Assembly (NCBI GenBank): GCA_001306305.2
Contig: CP155577.1
Location: 1,657,501-1,721,500, forward strand
Direction: 5' to 3'
DNA: 64,000 nucleotides
Source of the DNA: Citromicrobium bathyomarinum
Lineage (GTDB): Bacteria > Pseudomonadota > Alphaproteobacteria > Sphingomonadales > Sphingomonadaceae
Positions 6,754 through 16,046 of this stretch are shown here, piece by piece. Both the position numbers and the translations under genes were made by a program. The notes beneath the pieces were generated by a model. It saw only the letters and a program-made list of their open reading frames with translations. It was not told where the DNA came from and searched no databases. Position 1 is the stretch's first letter. Each line of letters starts with the position of its first letter.

Positions 6754-9048
6754 ATGGCTTCCAAAGATCAGGGCCCCGCGGAGCCCGATTCCCCCGCTGC
6801 AATCGTCGACGCGCCGTTCGAGACCGCGCTGTCCGAGCGGTATCTTGTCTACGCGCTGTCCACGATTACCGCGCGCTCGTTGCCCGATCTGCGCGACGGG
6901 CTGAAGCCGGTCCACCGCCGGCTGCTGTGGGCGATGCGCCAACTGCGCCTCTCGCCCGACAGCGCTTACAAGAAGTCCGCCCGCGTGGTCGGCGAGGTGC
7001 TGGGCAAGTACCACCCGCATGGCGACACTGCGGTCTACGACGCGATGGTCCGTCTCGCGCAGCCCTTCGCGCTGCGCTATCCGCTGGTCGAAGGGCAGGG
7101 GAACTTCGGCAATATCGACGGCGATAACGCCGCCGCCGCCCGCTACACCGAAGCGCGGCTGACCAGGACCGCAATCAGCCTGATGGCGGGGCTGGACGAG
7201 GGCACGGTCGATTTCGTGCCCACGTACAACAACGAGGAAGAAGAGCCGGTCATCTTCCCCGGCCTGTTCCCGAACCTGCTCGCCAACGGGGCCAGCGGGA
7301 TCGCGGTGGGCATGGCGACCAACATCCCGTCGCACAATGTCGACGAGGTGATCGAGGCGACGCTGGAAGTCATCGAGAACCCGGCGGTCGAGCATGCGCG
7401 GCTGATGCAGATCATGCAGGGGCCGGACCTCGCCACCGGCGGGCTGATCGTGGACAGCCCCGAAACCATCAGTGCGGCTTATGAGACCGGTCGCGGCTCC
7501 TTCCGCATCCGCGCGCGCTTCCATGCCGCCGAGGCCGAGAGCGCGGCAGACCGCGACGCGGGGATAGAGCGTCTGGGCGGCGGGCAATGGCAGCTCATCA
7601 TCAGCGAAATCCCCTACCAGGTGCCCAAGGGCAAGCTGATCGAGCAGATCGCGCAGGTCATCGCGGACAAGAAGGTGCCGATCCTCGAGGACGTGCGCGA
7701 CGAAAGCGACGAGCAGATCCGCATCGTGCTGGTCCCGCGCAGCCGCAATGTCGATCCCGAGCTGCTGAAAGAGTCGCTCTACCGCCTGACCGACCTGGAA
7801 ACGCGCTTCGGCCTCAACATGAACGTGCTCGATGCGACGCGCACGCCGATGGTGATGGGCCTCAAGGAGCTATTGCAGAACTGGATCGCGAGCCAGATCG
7901 ACATTCTCCAGCGCCGCACCCGCCACCGGCTGGCGAAGATCGCGGACCGGCTCGAACTGCTCGAGGGCTATATTATCGCCTTCCTCAACCTCGACCGGGT
8001 GATCGAGATCATCCGCACCGAGGATGAGCCCAAGCCGGTGATGATGGCGGAGTTCGGCCTGACCGACCGGCAGACCGAAGCGATCCTCAACATGCGGCTG
8101 CGCAGTTTGCGCAAGCTGGAGGAAATGCAGCTGCGGCAGGAGAAGGACGACCTGCTGAAGGAGCAGGACGAGCTTCAGAAGCTGCTCGAAAGCCCGGTGC
8201 GCCAGCGCACGCGGCTGAAGCGCGATCTCAATGCCCTGCGCAAGGAATACGGCAAGGATACCGCGCTGGGCGCGCGCCGCACCACGATCGACGAGGCGGA
8301 GCCGACGGTCGAATTCAGCATGGACGCGATGATCGAGAAGGAACCGACCACGGTAATCCTCTCCGCGCGCGGCTGGATCCGTGCGGCGAAGGGGCATGCA
8401 GACCTGTCGCAGGAATGGAAGTTCAAGGAAGGCGACGAACTCGCCTTCGCCTTCCATGCGCAGACCACCGACAAGCTGCTGATCGCGACCGACGACGGGC
8501 GCTTCTACACGCTGGGCGCGGACAAGCTGCCCGGCGCGCGCGGTTTCGGCGAGCCGGTGCGCACGATGGTCGACATCGACAATAGCGCGCACATCGTTTT
8601 CGCCTGGGCGCACAAGCCCGGTGAGCGGCTGCTGCTGGCGAGCACGCTGGGCAAGGGCTTCGTCATCAAGTCGGACGACCTGCTGGCCGAGACGCGCAAG
8701 GGCCGCGCGGTGATGACGCTGAAGGGCGACGCCAAGCTCGCCCGCGTGGCGCATATCGGCGAGGGGCACGATCACGTCGCCGTCGTGGGCGACAACCGCA
8801 AGCTGGTGGTGTTCAACCTGGAGGAAATGCCCGAGATGAGCCGCGGGCAGGGCGTCCAGCTGCAACGCTACCGCGATGGCGGGATGGCCGACGTCACCAC
8901 CTTCCGGCTGGAGGAAGGCCTCAGCTGGCAGATGGGCGGGACGGGCGAACGCACCCGCACCGAAATGGAGATGTGGCAATGGAAGGTCGCGCGCGGCGGC
9001 GCAGGCCGCATGCCGCCGCAGGGCTTCCCGCGCGACAACCGATTTTAG
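6754..9048 (+). CDS. parC: DNA topoisomerase IV subunit A
   Basis: This 764-residue protein is the cleavage-religation subunit of topoisomerase IV, which decatenates daughter chromosomes together with ParE. The N-terminal domain has the quinolone-region segment [14 protein letters not shown] (about 87-100) and the catalytic tyrosine Tyr131 in [10 protein letters not shown] long coiled coil follows (about 440-510), then a degenerate beta-propeller C-terminal domain. ParC rather than GyrA is favoured by length (E. coli ParC is about 750, GyrA about 875) and by the absence of an obvious GyrA box. No parE is adjacent. Confidence 0.95.
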   Translation: MASKDQGPAEPDSPAAIVDAPFETALSERYLVYALSTITARSLPDLRDGLKPVHRRLLWAMRQLRLSPDSAYKKSARVVGEVLGKYHPHGDTAVYDAMVRLAQPFALRYPLVEGQGNFGNIDGDNAAAARYTEARLTRTAISLMAGLDEGTVDFVPTYNNEEEEPVIFPGLFPNLLANGASGIAVGMATNIPSHNVDEVIEATLEVIENPAVEHARLMQIMQGPDLATGGLIVDSPETISAAYETGRGSFRIRARFHAAEAESAADRDAGIERLGGGQWQLIISEIPYQVPKGKLIEQIAQVIADKKVPILEDVRDESDEQIRIVLVPRSRNVDPELLKESLYRLTDLETRFGLNMNVLDATRTPMVMGLKELLQNWIASQIDILQRRTRHRLAKIADRLELLEGYIIAFLNLDRVIEIIRTEDEPKPVMMAEFGLTDRQTEAILNMRLRSLRKLEEMQLRQEKDDLLKEQDELQKLLESPVRQRTRLKRDLNALRKEYGKDTALGARRTTIDEAEPTVEFSMDAMIEKEPTTVILSARGWIRAAKGHADLSQEWKFKEGDELAFAFHAQTTDKLLIATDDGRFYTLGADKLPGARGFGEPVRTMVDIDNSAHIVFAWAHKPGERLLLASTLGKGFVIKSDDLLAETRKGRAVMTLKGDAKLARVAHIGEGHDHVAVVGDNRKLVVFNLEEMPEMSRGQGVQLQRYRDGGMADVTTFRLEEGLSWQMGGTGERTRTEMEMWQWKVARGGAGRMPPQGFPRDNRF

Positions 9049-9268
9049 GCCTAGGTTCGTTGGCCCGTCGAGCGCGCGAACAATGTGAGAGTGAGGGGTG
9101 CGTTTAGGTTCGAACTATGGGCGTGCCTAGTTTAAGTTGTAGCGTGCGCTACAGCCGGGGCGGAGACGGCATCGTGTCCACCATGAACTCATTTATCTCT
9201 AAGCCGAAACGGAAATCAGGTCGTCTTGATGGCCGATGCAGATCACGATCCGTCAACTGGCCGCTGAA

Positions 9269-9643
9269 CTAGATTGCCATCCTCAGAACGATGCCATCCG
9301 GCAAGTAGAAACCATTGAAGGTATTTCCGCTGAAATGCGCTGCGCCGAGTTGGTCCATATGGATAAAATCGCCGAGCCCTTGGATGGCAGGATGATCGGG
9401 AAACCGAAGGTCAATATCTCCGGCATCAAGAAGAGAAAAATCGGCTTGGTTATCGACGATGAGCGACGAGGTCTTTCCGTAAAATTTCAGCTTGTCGCGC
9501 AAATTGTCGGGGGGAACGAGCCACAGTCTCCAAGAATCTATCTCTGGGTTGTGGACGAGCATCGCCCCTTTGGGAGGGTAGCCCGCATCGTCCATCAGGC
9601 GAACAATAAGCTGCCCCTCCTTCACCAGTGCTGACGTATCCAT
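9269..9643 (-). CDS. Hypothetical protein, partner of HEPN gene
   Basis: I do not recognise a named family in this 124-residue protein. The N-terminal half reads like a structured domain (GQLIVRLMDDAGYPPKGAML, EIDSWRLWLVPP), and the C-terminal half is acidic and mixed. Its start lies inside the end of the upstream HEPN-domain gene (22-base overlap), so the two are almost certainly co-translated. Base composition of the pair is visibly AT-richer than parC and the genes beyond, suggesting acquired DNA. The minus strand is preferred over a similarly long plus-strand frame because of the overlap with the HEPN gene and the more protein-like sequence. Confidence 0.6.
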   Translation of the reverse strand: MDTSALVKEGQLIVRLMDDAGYPPKGAMLVHNPEIDSWRLWLVPPDNLRDKLKFYGKTSSLIVDNQADFSLLDAGDIDLRFPDHPAIQGLGDFIHMDQLGAAHFSGNTFNGFYLPDGIVLRMAI

Positions 9644-10047
9644 CTCAATATTCCTGAATTTGGATCGCTAATGGATTGAACCATGAGCTGGGCTGTACCG
9701 CGGTCAGTCGCGAAATACCGCGAAGACTCGCTCCACTCGCCCGCTATACCCCAATAGGTGGCGAACGCGGGGCTTCGTTTCTGTTCAGCCTGCAAATCTT
9801 GCATTAGGCCGGCGAGACTGACCAATTTCTTCAAATCGTGTGTATAGATTGCGTTTATGAAGGTCTTGTCGGGTATGGATTGGGCTGTCATTTGCTTCGC
9901 AATAACAGCCTTTAATCCTAATTCTATGGCGTACCCAGACAGGTAGAACGCATCGCCAAAACGACTGTTTCGTAGCAAAAGCTCAGCGTTCGCGAGCTTT
10001 GCTTCCGAGAGCTTTTGCAGTTCGGTACGCTTTTGGCTCTGTGGCAT
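9622..10047 (-). CDS. HEPN domain-containing protein
   Basis: This 141-residue, mostly helical protein has the features of HEPN domains: an N-terminal helix (KLSEAKLANAELLLRNSRFG), the signature DAFYLSGYAIELGLKA (about 32-46), THDLKKLV (about 69-75), and W-SESSRY (about 105-111). An R-x4-H motif (RWIRQH, 135-140) ends the protein, comparable to the ribonuclease motif of active HEPN toxins, though its extreme C-terminal position is unusual. I start at the ATG at 10047; the in-frame extension to 10104 is not protein-like. HEPN proteins often pair with an antitoxin or nucleotidyltransferase, but the overlapping partner here is neither in any obvious way. Confidence 0.72.
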   Translation of the reverse strand: MPQSQKRTELQKLSEAKLANAELLLRNSRFGDAFYLSGYAIELGLKAVIAKQMTAQSIPDKTFINAIYTHDLKKLVSLAGLMQDLQAEQKRSPAFATYWGIAGEWSESSRYFATDRGTAQLMVQSISDPNSGILRWIRQHW

Positions 10048-10334
10048 AGATTTTATATCAATGAGATGCCAAAGAGTGCCGCACGAGAAGACCGAGCGCC
10101 TCATCTACCTTTGGGGGCCTCATCTCACGACCGATAAGTAGGTTTTCGATCTCGGTGGAGGGCGTCGGTCTATGCTCATCCAGCCTGTTCTCGTGTTTCC
10201 CCTTCAGTATCATGGCCACGCATTAGCATGTGCGTAGAGGCTGAGGAATAGCCAGCCCTACCGGACTCAATCTGCTGATGCGGAATCGCACCAATTTGGG
10301 AGAAATGTTTGCTCTCATATTCCCCAAAACCAAA
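10048..10334. other. Gene-free, AT-richer intergenic stretch
   Basis: This stretch holds no convincing coding sequence on either strand; the short frames present lack family features or a ribosome-binding site. It lies upstream of the HEPN cassette and shares its lower GC, so it probably holds the cassette promoter and the edge of the acquired segment. I could not identify a promoter with confidence. Confidence 0.4.
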
Positions 10335-10368
10335 GGCGGGCCGCGCGCCTTTCGGCACACGACCCGCC
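10335..10368 (-). terminator. Rho-independent terminator, 15-bp stem with GAAA loop
   Basis: Read on the minus strand, GGCGGGTCGTGTGCC pairs along 15 positions (including G-T wobbles) with GGCGCGCGGCCCGCC around a GAAA tetraloop, followed by TTTGGTTTTG. It lies 50 bases past the stop of the secreted repeat protein gene and should end that transcript. Confidence 0.85.
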
Positions 10369-10417
10369 TCTTGCGACCCTCGAGATGGTGGCCCCGAGGG
10401 AAACTTGTGGCTGGCGC

Positions 10418-10954
10418 TTACTCGGCGTCGGCTTCCATCGCCTCGCCGCCTTCGACGCTCCCGCCGTTGAGCGCGGCCATCAGCTGATCCTTGGTCGCCA
10501 GCACGATCAGCGCGCCGGTTTCGTTGGTCGCGAACTGGTCGCGCATCAGGCTGACCGGGCCGTCTTCCAAGGTGACGATGGCGTTGTCACCGTCGATCGA
10601 GGTGACGGTGCCGATTTCGACGCCATCGGCGGTCAGGACGGTCGCGTTTTCGATCAGCGCGGCGTCACGCGCGGCGGCCATCTGCTTTTCCTGCTCGGCC
10701 ATCATCGCGTTGAGCTGGTCCTTGGTGACCGACACGATCGGGCCTTCGGGGCCTTCGCCGAACGCGTTGGCGGGGACGGGAGCGGTGTAGGTGCCGGTGT
10801 TCACGACCACGACGCCATCCTGCATCGCTTCGATGGTGCCGACCGTGTTGCCTTCGGGGCCATAGACGGTCGCCCCGACTTCGGGGCCCACCTGGGCGTT
10901 GGCGGCGGTGGCCAGCGTGAGCGCGGCGGCTGCGAATGCGGTCTTGAACTTCAT
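10418..10954 (-). CDS. Secreted protein with two PRC-barrel-like repeats
   Basis: This 178-residue protein starts with a clean Sec signal peptide (MKFKTAFAAAALTLATAANA, cleavage near residue 22). The mature part holds two related units. The first runs GATVYGPEGNTVGTIEAMQDG to SVTKDQLNAM, the second NATVLTADGVEIGTVTSIDGDN to ATKDQLMAAL. The GxxVGTI... pattern resembles the small beta barrels of the PRC type. An acidic tail (EGGEAMEADAE) ends the protein. The function is unknown and the location probably periplasmic. The ATG at 10954 has an AAGGAG ribosome-binding site. The gene is monocistronic with a strong terminator. Confidence 0.75.
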   Translation of the reverse strand: MKFKTAFAAAALTLATAANAQVGPEVGATVYGPEGNTVGTIEAMQDGVVVVNTGTYTAPVPANAFGEGPEGPIVSVTKDQLNAMMAEQEKQMAAARDAALIENATVLTADGVEIGTVTSIDGDNAIVTLEDGPVSLMRDQFATNETGALIVLATKDQLMAALNGGSVEGGEAMEADAE

Positions 10955-11208
10955 AATCTTACTCTCCTTGTGGCGCGGATCGATCGCCGAAACGACGGCC
11001 CGCGGGGTGGGGACTTGCCCCACTGAAACGGCTGATCCCGGCAGATGCTCCCGCCAGATGGCGACAAAAGGCCCCAAAAGGGCCACTTCCGAGGTGGGTC
11101 GGTATGTAAATGCGGCTAAATGATGTCAACCGGGCGGGGCTGATAGACACCGACGCGCCGTCTTGCTGCGTCGGGAGTATTATTAGATAGTTGCGCATGA
11201 AGGTAAGC

Positions 11209-12393
11209 TTAAGAGCTTGTTCGGCTTTGCAAAACCTCGTCCAGCAGGGTGAGTACCCGGGCACGGTCGGGAAAATCTTCAGCGACCCAGCGTGCCTCGA
11301 CCGCGCGCAGGGTTTTGGACACCTCCGCTCCGCTGAGCCCGCGCGCCACGATCTCGCCGCCCTTGAGCGGCAGCTGTGGAATGTCCCACCCGGCGATCAC
11401 GCGCGGATCGCTGCCGCCAAGCAGCAGACGGCCCGCCGCGCAGGCGCTGCCTTGGGTATAGGCGAGCGCCTTGGGGGCCTCCGCATCACTCGCCTCGCGC
11501 GCCGCGAGGCACACCAGCAGATCGCGGTGCTTGCGCGACAGGCGCAGCCGCGCGGCGACCGTTTCGGCAGTGCTTCCGTCTGCCGGCAACAGCGCGGATA
11601 GCCGCACGATCGGGTCGGGCGCGGTGTCGCAGGCGGCTTCGGTCGCGACCAGCCGTTGGAGCGCGGCGATCTGTTCTGCACCCGCTTCGGGCAGGATTAC
11701 CGGCAACACGCCGTGCTCGTGCATCCGGGCGATCGTCGGCGCGGGATCGGGCAGGGCGAGGATCGCGGTCAGCTCCATCGCCACGCGTTCACGGCTGAGG
11801 CCCTTGAGCATCGGGGCGAGTTCGGCGCAGGCTTCCTCCGCCTCCCCGTCCAGCGCCGCGCCGAAGCGCGCCTGGAAGCGGTAATAGCGCAATATCCGCA
11901 GGTGATCCTCGCGGATCCGCTGGCGCGCATCGCCTATGAAGCGCACCCGCCGCGCCTCCAGATCTTGCAGCCCGCCGAAATAATCGAACAGTTCCAGCGT
12001 CGCCGGATCGGCATAGAGCGCGTTGATCGTGAAGTCGCGCCGCGCCGCATCCTCGCGCCAGTCGCTCGCGAAGGCCACCGTCGCGCGGCGGCCATCGGTG
12101 GAGACGTCCTCGCGCAAAGTCGTCACCTCGACCGGGCCGCCATCGGTCAGCACGGTGATCGTGCCGTGATCGATTCCCGTGGGCACGGTGCGGATGCCCG
12201 CCGCCTTGCAGGCTTCCACCACCTGTTCGGGGCGCAGCGGAGTTGCAGCGTCGATGTCCTTGACCGGCGCGCCCAGCAGCGTGTCGCGCACTGCGCCGCC
12301 GACCCAGCGGATATTGCCGGGTCCGATCGCCTCGACCAGCGCGGCCAGATCGGCCCGCTGCGTCCATTGTGCCTGTGGCATGTGCTCAGCCAC
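11209..12393 (-). CDS. CCA tRNA nucleotidyltransferase / poly(A) polymerase family
   Basis: This 394-residue class II nucleotidyltransferase adds or repairs the CCA end of tRNAs. The head domain shows WVGGAVRDTLLGAPVKDIDAAT (about 30-51) with the GG-xxRD and DxD metal-binding motifs. It is followed by the RRDFTINAL motif and the neck segment RIREDHLRILRYYRFQARFG. The C-terminal half is helical, as in alphaproteobacterial members. A GTG at 12393 overlaps the stop of the Nudix gene upstream; an ATG at 12381 is the alternative. Overlaps indicate an operon DUF1285-Nudix-cca. Family members can also be poly(A) polymerases; CCA addition is the likelier role here. Confidence 0.92.
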   Translation of the reverse strand: MAEHMPQAQWTQRADLAALVEAIGPGNIRWVGGAVRDTLLGAPVKDIDAATPLRPEQVVEACKAAGIRTVPTGIDHGTITVLTDGGPVEVTTLREDVSTDGRRATVAFASDWREDAARRDFTINALYADPATLELFDYFGGLQDLEARRVRFIGDARQRIREDHLRILRYYRFQARFGAALDGEAEEACAELAPMLKGLSRERVAMELTAILALPDPAPTIARMHEHGVLPVILPEAGAEQIAALQRLVATEAACDTAPDPIVRLSALLPADGSTAETVAARLRLSRKHRDLLVCLAAREASDAEAPKALAYTQGSACAAGRLLLGGSDPRVIAGWDIPQLPLKGGEIVARGLSGAEVSKTLRAVEARWVAEDFPDRARVLTLLDEVLQSRTSS

Positions 12394-13000
12394 CGAAGCT
12401 CTCCGTGATATCCAGCCGGCGTGAGAGGTTGAAGATGATCGCCGCGGTCACGCCCCAGATCCGGTAGCCTTCCCAGTGCATCTCGTAATAGCGGCGCTCC
12501 GCCCCTTTCCACATTGTGCTGTTCTCGGTGTATTTGGACCGGTCGAACAGCACCGACAGAGGCACTTCGAACCAGCTTTCCACCTCGCCCGGATTGGGCA
12601 CCAGCGGCAGATCGGGCGGGATCACGCCGAGCACGGGCGTCACGTCGAACCCGGTCCCCGTGTGGTAGCGGTCGGTCGCGCCGATCACGCGCACCAGCGA
12701 CGGGTCGAGCGCGAGTTCCTCGTGCGCCTCGCGCAGCGCGGCCTCGACCGCATCCTCGCCCGCGTCCAGCTTGCCGCCGGGAAAGGCGACCTGGCCGGGG
12801 TGGCTGCGCATGTCGAGCGGGCGCTGGGTCAGGATCGCGCCGGGTTCTGCGCGATCGGTGACCGGAATCAGCACCGCGGCGGGGCGCGGATCGCGTCCGG
12901 CGAACTGCTTGTCTGTCAGAAGATCCGGCAGTTCGATCCCGTGGCCCTCGTCGAAGATCGTCCGCAGGCGATCGACCAGTTTTCCGTCGGGGGCGTTCAC
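12386..13000 (-). CDS. Nudix hydrolase, CoA pyrophosphatase type
   Basis: This 204-residue Nudix protein carries the extra CoA-hydrolase signature just before the Nudix box (LTQRPLDMRSHPGQVAFPGG), which points to cleavage of CoA to phosphopantetheine and 3',5'-ADP. The Nudix box is GKLDAGEDAVEAALREAHEE; the metal-binding REAHEE glutamates are present. The conserved glycine after the box is replaced by alanine (EELAL). The start at 13000 overlaps the DUF1285 stop by 4 bases and the stop overlaps the cca start. The protein is cytoplasmic. Confidence 0.9.
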   Translation of the reverse strand: MNAPDGKLVDRLRTIFDEGHGIELPDLLTDKQFAGRDPRPAAVLIPVTDRAEPGAILTQRPLDMRSHPGQVAFPGGKLDAGEDAVEAALREAHEELALDPSLVRVIGATDRYHTGTGFDVTPVLGVIPPDLPLVPNPGEVESWFEVPLSVLFDRSKYTENSTMWKGAERRYYEMHWEGYRIWGVTAAIIFNLSRRLDITESFGG

Positions 13001-13554
13001 GGCTTCAGGCGAAACGTCTCGCCCATGCTCGAAACGCTCCAGTCCTCGCCATTTGCCAGGGCATGTTCGGCGAGTTGCTGATAGGTGCTGCGGTTGAGCC
13101 GTGCCTCCAGTCCGCGCCGCACGCCGATATAGAGCGCGGGCGTCTCCGCATCGCCGCGCGCGATGATCGGATGATCCGGCCCCGCGATCACCAGCTCGTC
13201 CGTATTGAGCCGGAAGGCCAGCGCCGGGGTGCCGTTTTCGTCGCGCGCAACCATGTCGGTCGCGATGAACGGCGCATCCTCAACCTCGATCGAGAGCTTC
13301 TCGAACGGGGTCACGAGAAAATGCGCGCCCGCCTCGTCGCGGATCAACAGGCCGGAGAAGGCGCGGACCATCCCCTGCCGGTTGATCGGCGAGCCCTCGT
13401 GAAACCAGGTGCCGTCGGCGGCGATCCGCATGTTCGAATCGCCCTCCTGCTGCGGCGCCCAGCCTTCGACCGGCGGCAGCTTGTGCGCCTCCACTTGCTC
13501 CGCGATTTGCGAAAGGGTCAGCGAGGCGAGATGGGGAGGGGGCTCGTAGGGCAT
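12997..13554 (-). CDS. DUF1285 domain-containing protein
   Basis: This 185-residue cytoplasmic protein matches the DUF1285 family: LPPVEGWAPQQEGDSNMRIAADGTWFHEGSPINR near the N-terminus, then VRAFSGLLIRDEAGAHFLVTPFEKLSIEVEDAPF. Proteins of this family are small, conserved in alphaproteobacteria, and uncharacterised in vivo. It heads a tightly overlapping set with the Nudix and CCA-adding genes. I use the ATG at 13554 (MPYEPPPHLASL) because the longer frame upstream is low-complexity and overlaps no useful signal. Confidence 0.88.
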   Translation of the reverse strand: MPYEPPPHLASLTLSQIAEQVEAHKLPPVEGWAPQQEGDSNMRIAADGTWFHEGSPINRQGMVRAFSGLLIRDEAGAHFLVTPFEKLSIEVEDAPFIATDMVARDENGTPALAFRLNTDELVIAGPDHPIIARGDAETPALYIGVRRGLEARLNRSTYQQLAEHALANGEDWSVSSMGETFRLKP

Positions 13555-13612
13555 GGGCGATTCTCTGGCAGAAGGGCGGGGGGCGTGCAATCGGCCCTGC
13601 GGCCGAGAGCCC

Positions 13613-14149
13613 CTATACGCCGTTCTGCGCGCTCTCGTTCCGCCATGGCCCCAGCATTCCGCGCGGGGGCAGCACGGCCGGATTGGCGCAGCGCACGAGC
13701 AGGCGGTGGCGTTCGACCGGGCCGGGGGTGTCCCATCCGGCGGTCGGCCCGGCGGTGAAATCCCACTTGTCGTAATATTCCGGGTCGCCGATCAGCACCT
13801 GCGGCAGCGCCGGATTTTCGGGCGTGGCGGGGCCTTCGATCGCGCCCAGCGCGGCGGCCATCAGCGCGCGGCCATAGCCTTCGTTCTGGCGGCTGGGCGC
13901 GACCGCCACCGGGCCGACCATCAGCAGCGGATATTGCCGCCCGTCGGGATCGGTCAGCGAGACCGGCCACAGCTCGATCGTCCCGGCGAGAAACTCCTCG
14001 TCGTCGAGCGCGGCGAAACTGAGCCCTTCCAGATGCTGCAACCCCTCGCGGATGCGATAGGCGGTGCGCGTGGTCCGGTCGTCGCCGAACACCGCGTCGA
14101 GCAGTTCTTCGTGCAGGGCGGCCGGAACCGCGTCGATGGGTACGATCAT
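13613..14149 (-). CDS. GNAT family N-acetyltransferase
   Basis: This is a YhbS-like GNAT acetyltransferase of about 178 residues. The acetyl-CoA loop is visible as LMVGPVAVAPSRQNEGYGRALMAAAL, which includes the R/Q-x-x-G-x-G/A pattern. The C-terminal part (VLIGDPEYYDKWDFTAG) is typical of this subgroup. The acceptor substrate is unknown. Three in-frame ATGs lie close together (14176, 14155, 14149); I chose the last because family similarity begins there, and no ribosome-binding site decides the matter. The gene lies just upstream of the DUF1285 operon on the same strand. Confidence 0.85.
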   Translation of the reverse strand: MIVPIDAVPAALHEELLDAVFGDDRTTRTAYRIREGLQHLEGLSFAALDDEEFLAGTIELWPVSLTDPDGRQYPLLMVGPVAVAPSRQNEGYGRALMAAALGAIEGPATPENPALPQVLIGDPEYYDKWDFTAGPTAGWDTPGPVERHRLLVRCANPAVLPPRGMLGPWRNESAQNGV

Positions 14150-14209
14150 GGGCATGGGCGCGCCGGTTAGTACCAAGCGCGCCCCCTGTCGATCCTGTCG
14201 AGTGTCAGC

Positions 14210-15409
14210 TTACCCCACAGGCGTCAGCTTGCGCAGGCGCGCGTTCTCGCCATCCTCGAAGATGTAGAGCGCGCCATCGGGCCCCTCCACGATCTCCCGC
14301 AGGCGTGCGCCCAGATCGTAGCGCTCCGCTTCGGTCGCCGTGGTGCCGTTCATGTCGACCCGCACGATGTTCTGTTCCTTCAGGTTCGCGATCAGCGCGT
14401 CGCCCTGCCAGTCGGCGAACATGTTCCCCGAATAGAACAGGAAGTCGCCCGGCGCGATCACCGGGGTCCAGTAGATCGCAGGCTTGGTGAAGCCGTCGTC
14501 CGCGCTGTGGTTGGGGATCGGCGAGCCGTTGTAGTTGTCGCCGTTGGAGCGCACGGGCCAGCCGTAATTGTTGCCGCGCTCCACCAGATTGAGCTCGTCG
14601 CCGCCCGCGGGGCCGTGTTCCAGATCCCACAAACGCCCGGCGCTGTCGAATTGCAGGCCGAGCAGGTTGCGGTGGCCCCAGCTCCAGATCTGGTCGCTGG
14701 GCGAGCCCTTGTCGGCCAGCGGATTGCCCGCCGCTGCCGTGCCATCGAGGTTGAGGCGCACGACCGTGCCCAGCGTGTTGGAGGTATCCTGCGCCGGGTC
14801 CTGTTTCTGGCGTTCGCCGCTGGAGACGAACAGATATTTGCCATCGGGGCTGAAGGCGATGCGGTGCGAGTAGTGGCCGCGTCCGCTCACCTTGGGGGTC
14901 TGGCGCCAGATGACATTGAGATCCTGCACCGCGCACTCGGCGCGCGTTTCGCACACCAGCTGCCCGCGCCCGACCACCGCGCCGCGCGTGTCGCCATCGC
15001 CCGCCTCGGCCCAGCTGAGATAGATCGTGCGGGTGCCCAGCGTATCTGCGCTCTCGCTGTCGAGGAAGGCGACATCGCCAAGCCCGCCCTGGCCGCCGTA
15101 ATCGACCGTCGGCGCGCCCGCGATTTCCCACCGCTCGCCGGTCTCGGTATCATATCCTTCCAGCGTCCCGGCCTTCTCGGTGATCACCATGATGGGCGTG
15201 CCGGGGATGAAGGCGGCGGCCCATGGCTCGTCGAAGCGGCCCAGATCGCGCACCGCGAAGGGGCCGACGGTCTCGCTCGGCTGGCTGGCTTCGGGGCTGG
15301 AGGAGGCGGATGCCGCCACGTTCTCCCCCGTGCCGGCATTGCCGCAGCTTGAGATGGCAAGGCCTGCACTGGTAGCAAGCACGGCGCTCAGAAATTTGTT
15401 CTTGGTCAT
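14210..15409 (-). CDS. PQQ-dependent sugar dehydrogenase family lipoprotein
   Basis: This 399-residue beta-propeller protein is of the soluble glucose dehydrogenase (GSDH) type. Family segments include [48 protein letters not shown], and the histidine-containing [25 protein letters not shown] lipoprotein signal ([17 protein letters not shown]) puts it in the periplasm, membrane-anchored. Members oxidise aldoses with PQQ, although many homologues have no proven substrate; no pqq genes are present here. The ATG at 15409 begins the signal peptide; the long open frame upstream is an antisense shadow of rnhB. The start codon overlaps that of rnhB on the other strand. Confidence 0.88.
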   Translation of the reverse strand: MTKNKFLSAVLATSAGLAISSCGNAGTGENVAASASSSPEASQPSETVGPFAVRDLGRFDEPWAAAFIPGTPIMVITEKAGTLEGYDTETGERWEIAGAPTVDYGGQGGLGDVAFLDSESADTLGTRTIYLSWAEAGDGDTRGAVVGRGQLVCETRAECAVQDLNVIWRQTPKVSGRGHYSHRIAFSPDGKYLFVSSGERQKQDPAQDTSNTLGTVVRLNLDGTAAAGNPLADKGSPSDQIWSWGHRNLLGLQFDSAGRLWDLEHGPAGGDELNLVERGNNYGWPVRSNGDNYNGSPIPNHSADDGFTKPAIYWTPVIAPGDFLFYSGNMFADWQGDALIANLKEQNIVRVDMNGTTATEAERYDLGARLREIVEGPDGALYIFEDGENARLRKLTPVG

Positions 15410-16046
15410 GTTCGCAGAAAACCCTCTTCCCGATTTTGTGGCGTCATGCCCGCCCGGTGCGCTCGTCGTCGGGGTGGACGAGGCTGGGCGAGGTCCGCTC
15501 GCAGGCCCGGTGGTGGCCTCTGCGGTGGCGCTGTGCAAGCCGCGCCCGGCAGGGCTCGACGATTCCAAAAAGCTTGGGGCCCTCAAGCGTTCCGCGCTGG
15601 ACGAGCAGGTCAGGCGGCGCTGCGCTTGGGGTGTGGCGGTAGTCGAGCCGGAAGAGATCGACCGGCTCAACATCTTCGGCGCGACCATGCTGGCGATGAC
15701 GCTGGCGGTGACGCGGGTGGCGCAGGCGATGGGCCGCGCGCCCGACATGGTGCTGGTCGACGGCAACCTCACCCCCTCGGGCAGGTGCGAAGGCTGGTGC
15801 TGGCCCGCGCGTGCGATCGTGGGCGGGGATGCGAAGGAGCCTGCGATTTCCGCCGCCAGCATCGTCGCCAAGGAATGGCGCGACCGCCTGATGATCGCCG
15901 CCGCGCGCGAGTATCCGCATTACGGGTGGGAGCGGAACAAGGGATACGGGACCGCAGAGCATCTCAGTGCATTGAGGGAGCATGGACCATGCGCGCTGCA
16001 CCGCCGCAGCTTCGCACCGGTCGCCCAGCAGGAGATGTTTGCATGA
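15408..16046 (+). CDS. rnhB: Ribonuclease HII
   Basis: RNase HII removes ribonucleotides misincorporated in DNA and RNA in RNA-DNA hybrids. This 212-residue protein has the family signature [18 protein letters not shown] (catalytic Asp and Glu), DSKKL, the VLVDGN aspartate, and [11 protein letters not shown] with the last metal-binding residues. The start ATG at 15408 overlaps the divergent dehydrogenase start (CATG). The stop overlaps the next gene by ATGA. In Caulobacter rnhB lies directly beside ccrM; here two genes separate them. Confidence 0.95.
   Translation: MFAENPLPDFVASCPPGALVVGVDEAGRGPLAGPVVASAVALCKPRPAGLDDSKKLGALKRSALDEQVRRRCAWGVAVVEPEEIDRLNIFGATMLAMTLAVTRVAQAMGRAPDMVLVDGNLTPSGRCEGWCWPARAIVGGDAKEPAISAASIVAKEWRDRLMIAAAREYPHYGWERNKGYGTAEHLSALREHGPCALHRRSFAPVAQQEMFA

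Noticed and set aside
9100-9125. tRNA-like TTCGAAC T-loop motif near the edge of the AT-rich cassette, possible attachment-site remnant
   Set aside because: The flanking bases do not form a T stem or acceptor stem, and no integrase is nearby.
9236-9634. Plus-strand open frame of 132 codons opposite the HEPN partner gene
   Set aside because: It has no ribosome-binding site and a less protein-like sequence. The minus-strand frame overlaps the HEPN gene as an operon partner would.
10176-10358. 60-codon minus-strand frame upstream of the HEPN gene
   Set aside because: It has no ribosome-binding site, no recognisable feature, and it overlaps the terminator hairpin.
14210-15871. Extended start of the sugar dehydrogenase at 15871
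   Set aside because: The extra 154 residues are antisense to rnhB and precede a perfect lipoprotein signal peptide that marks the true start at 15409.
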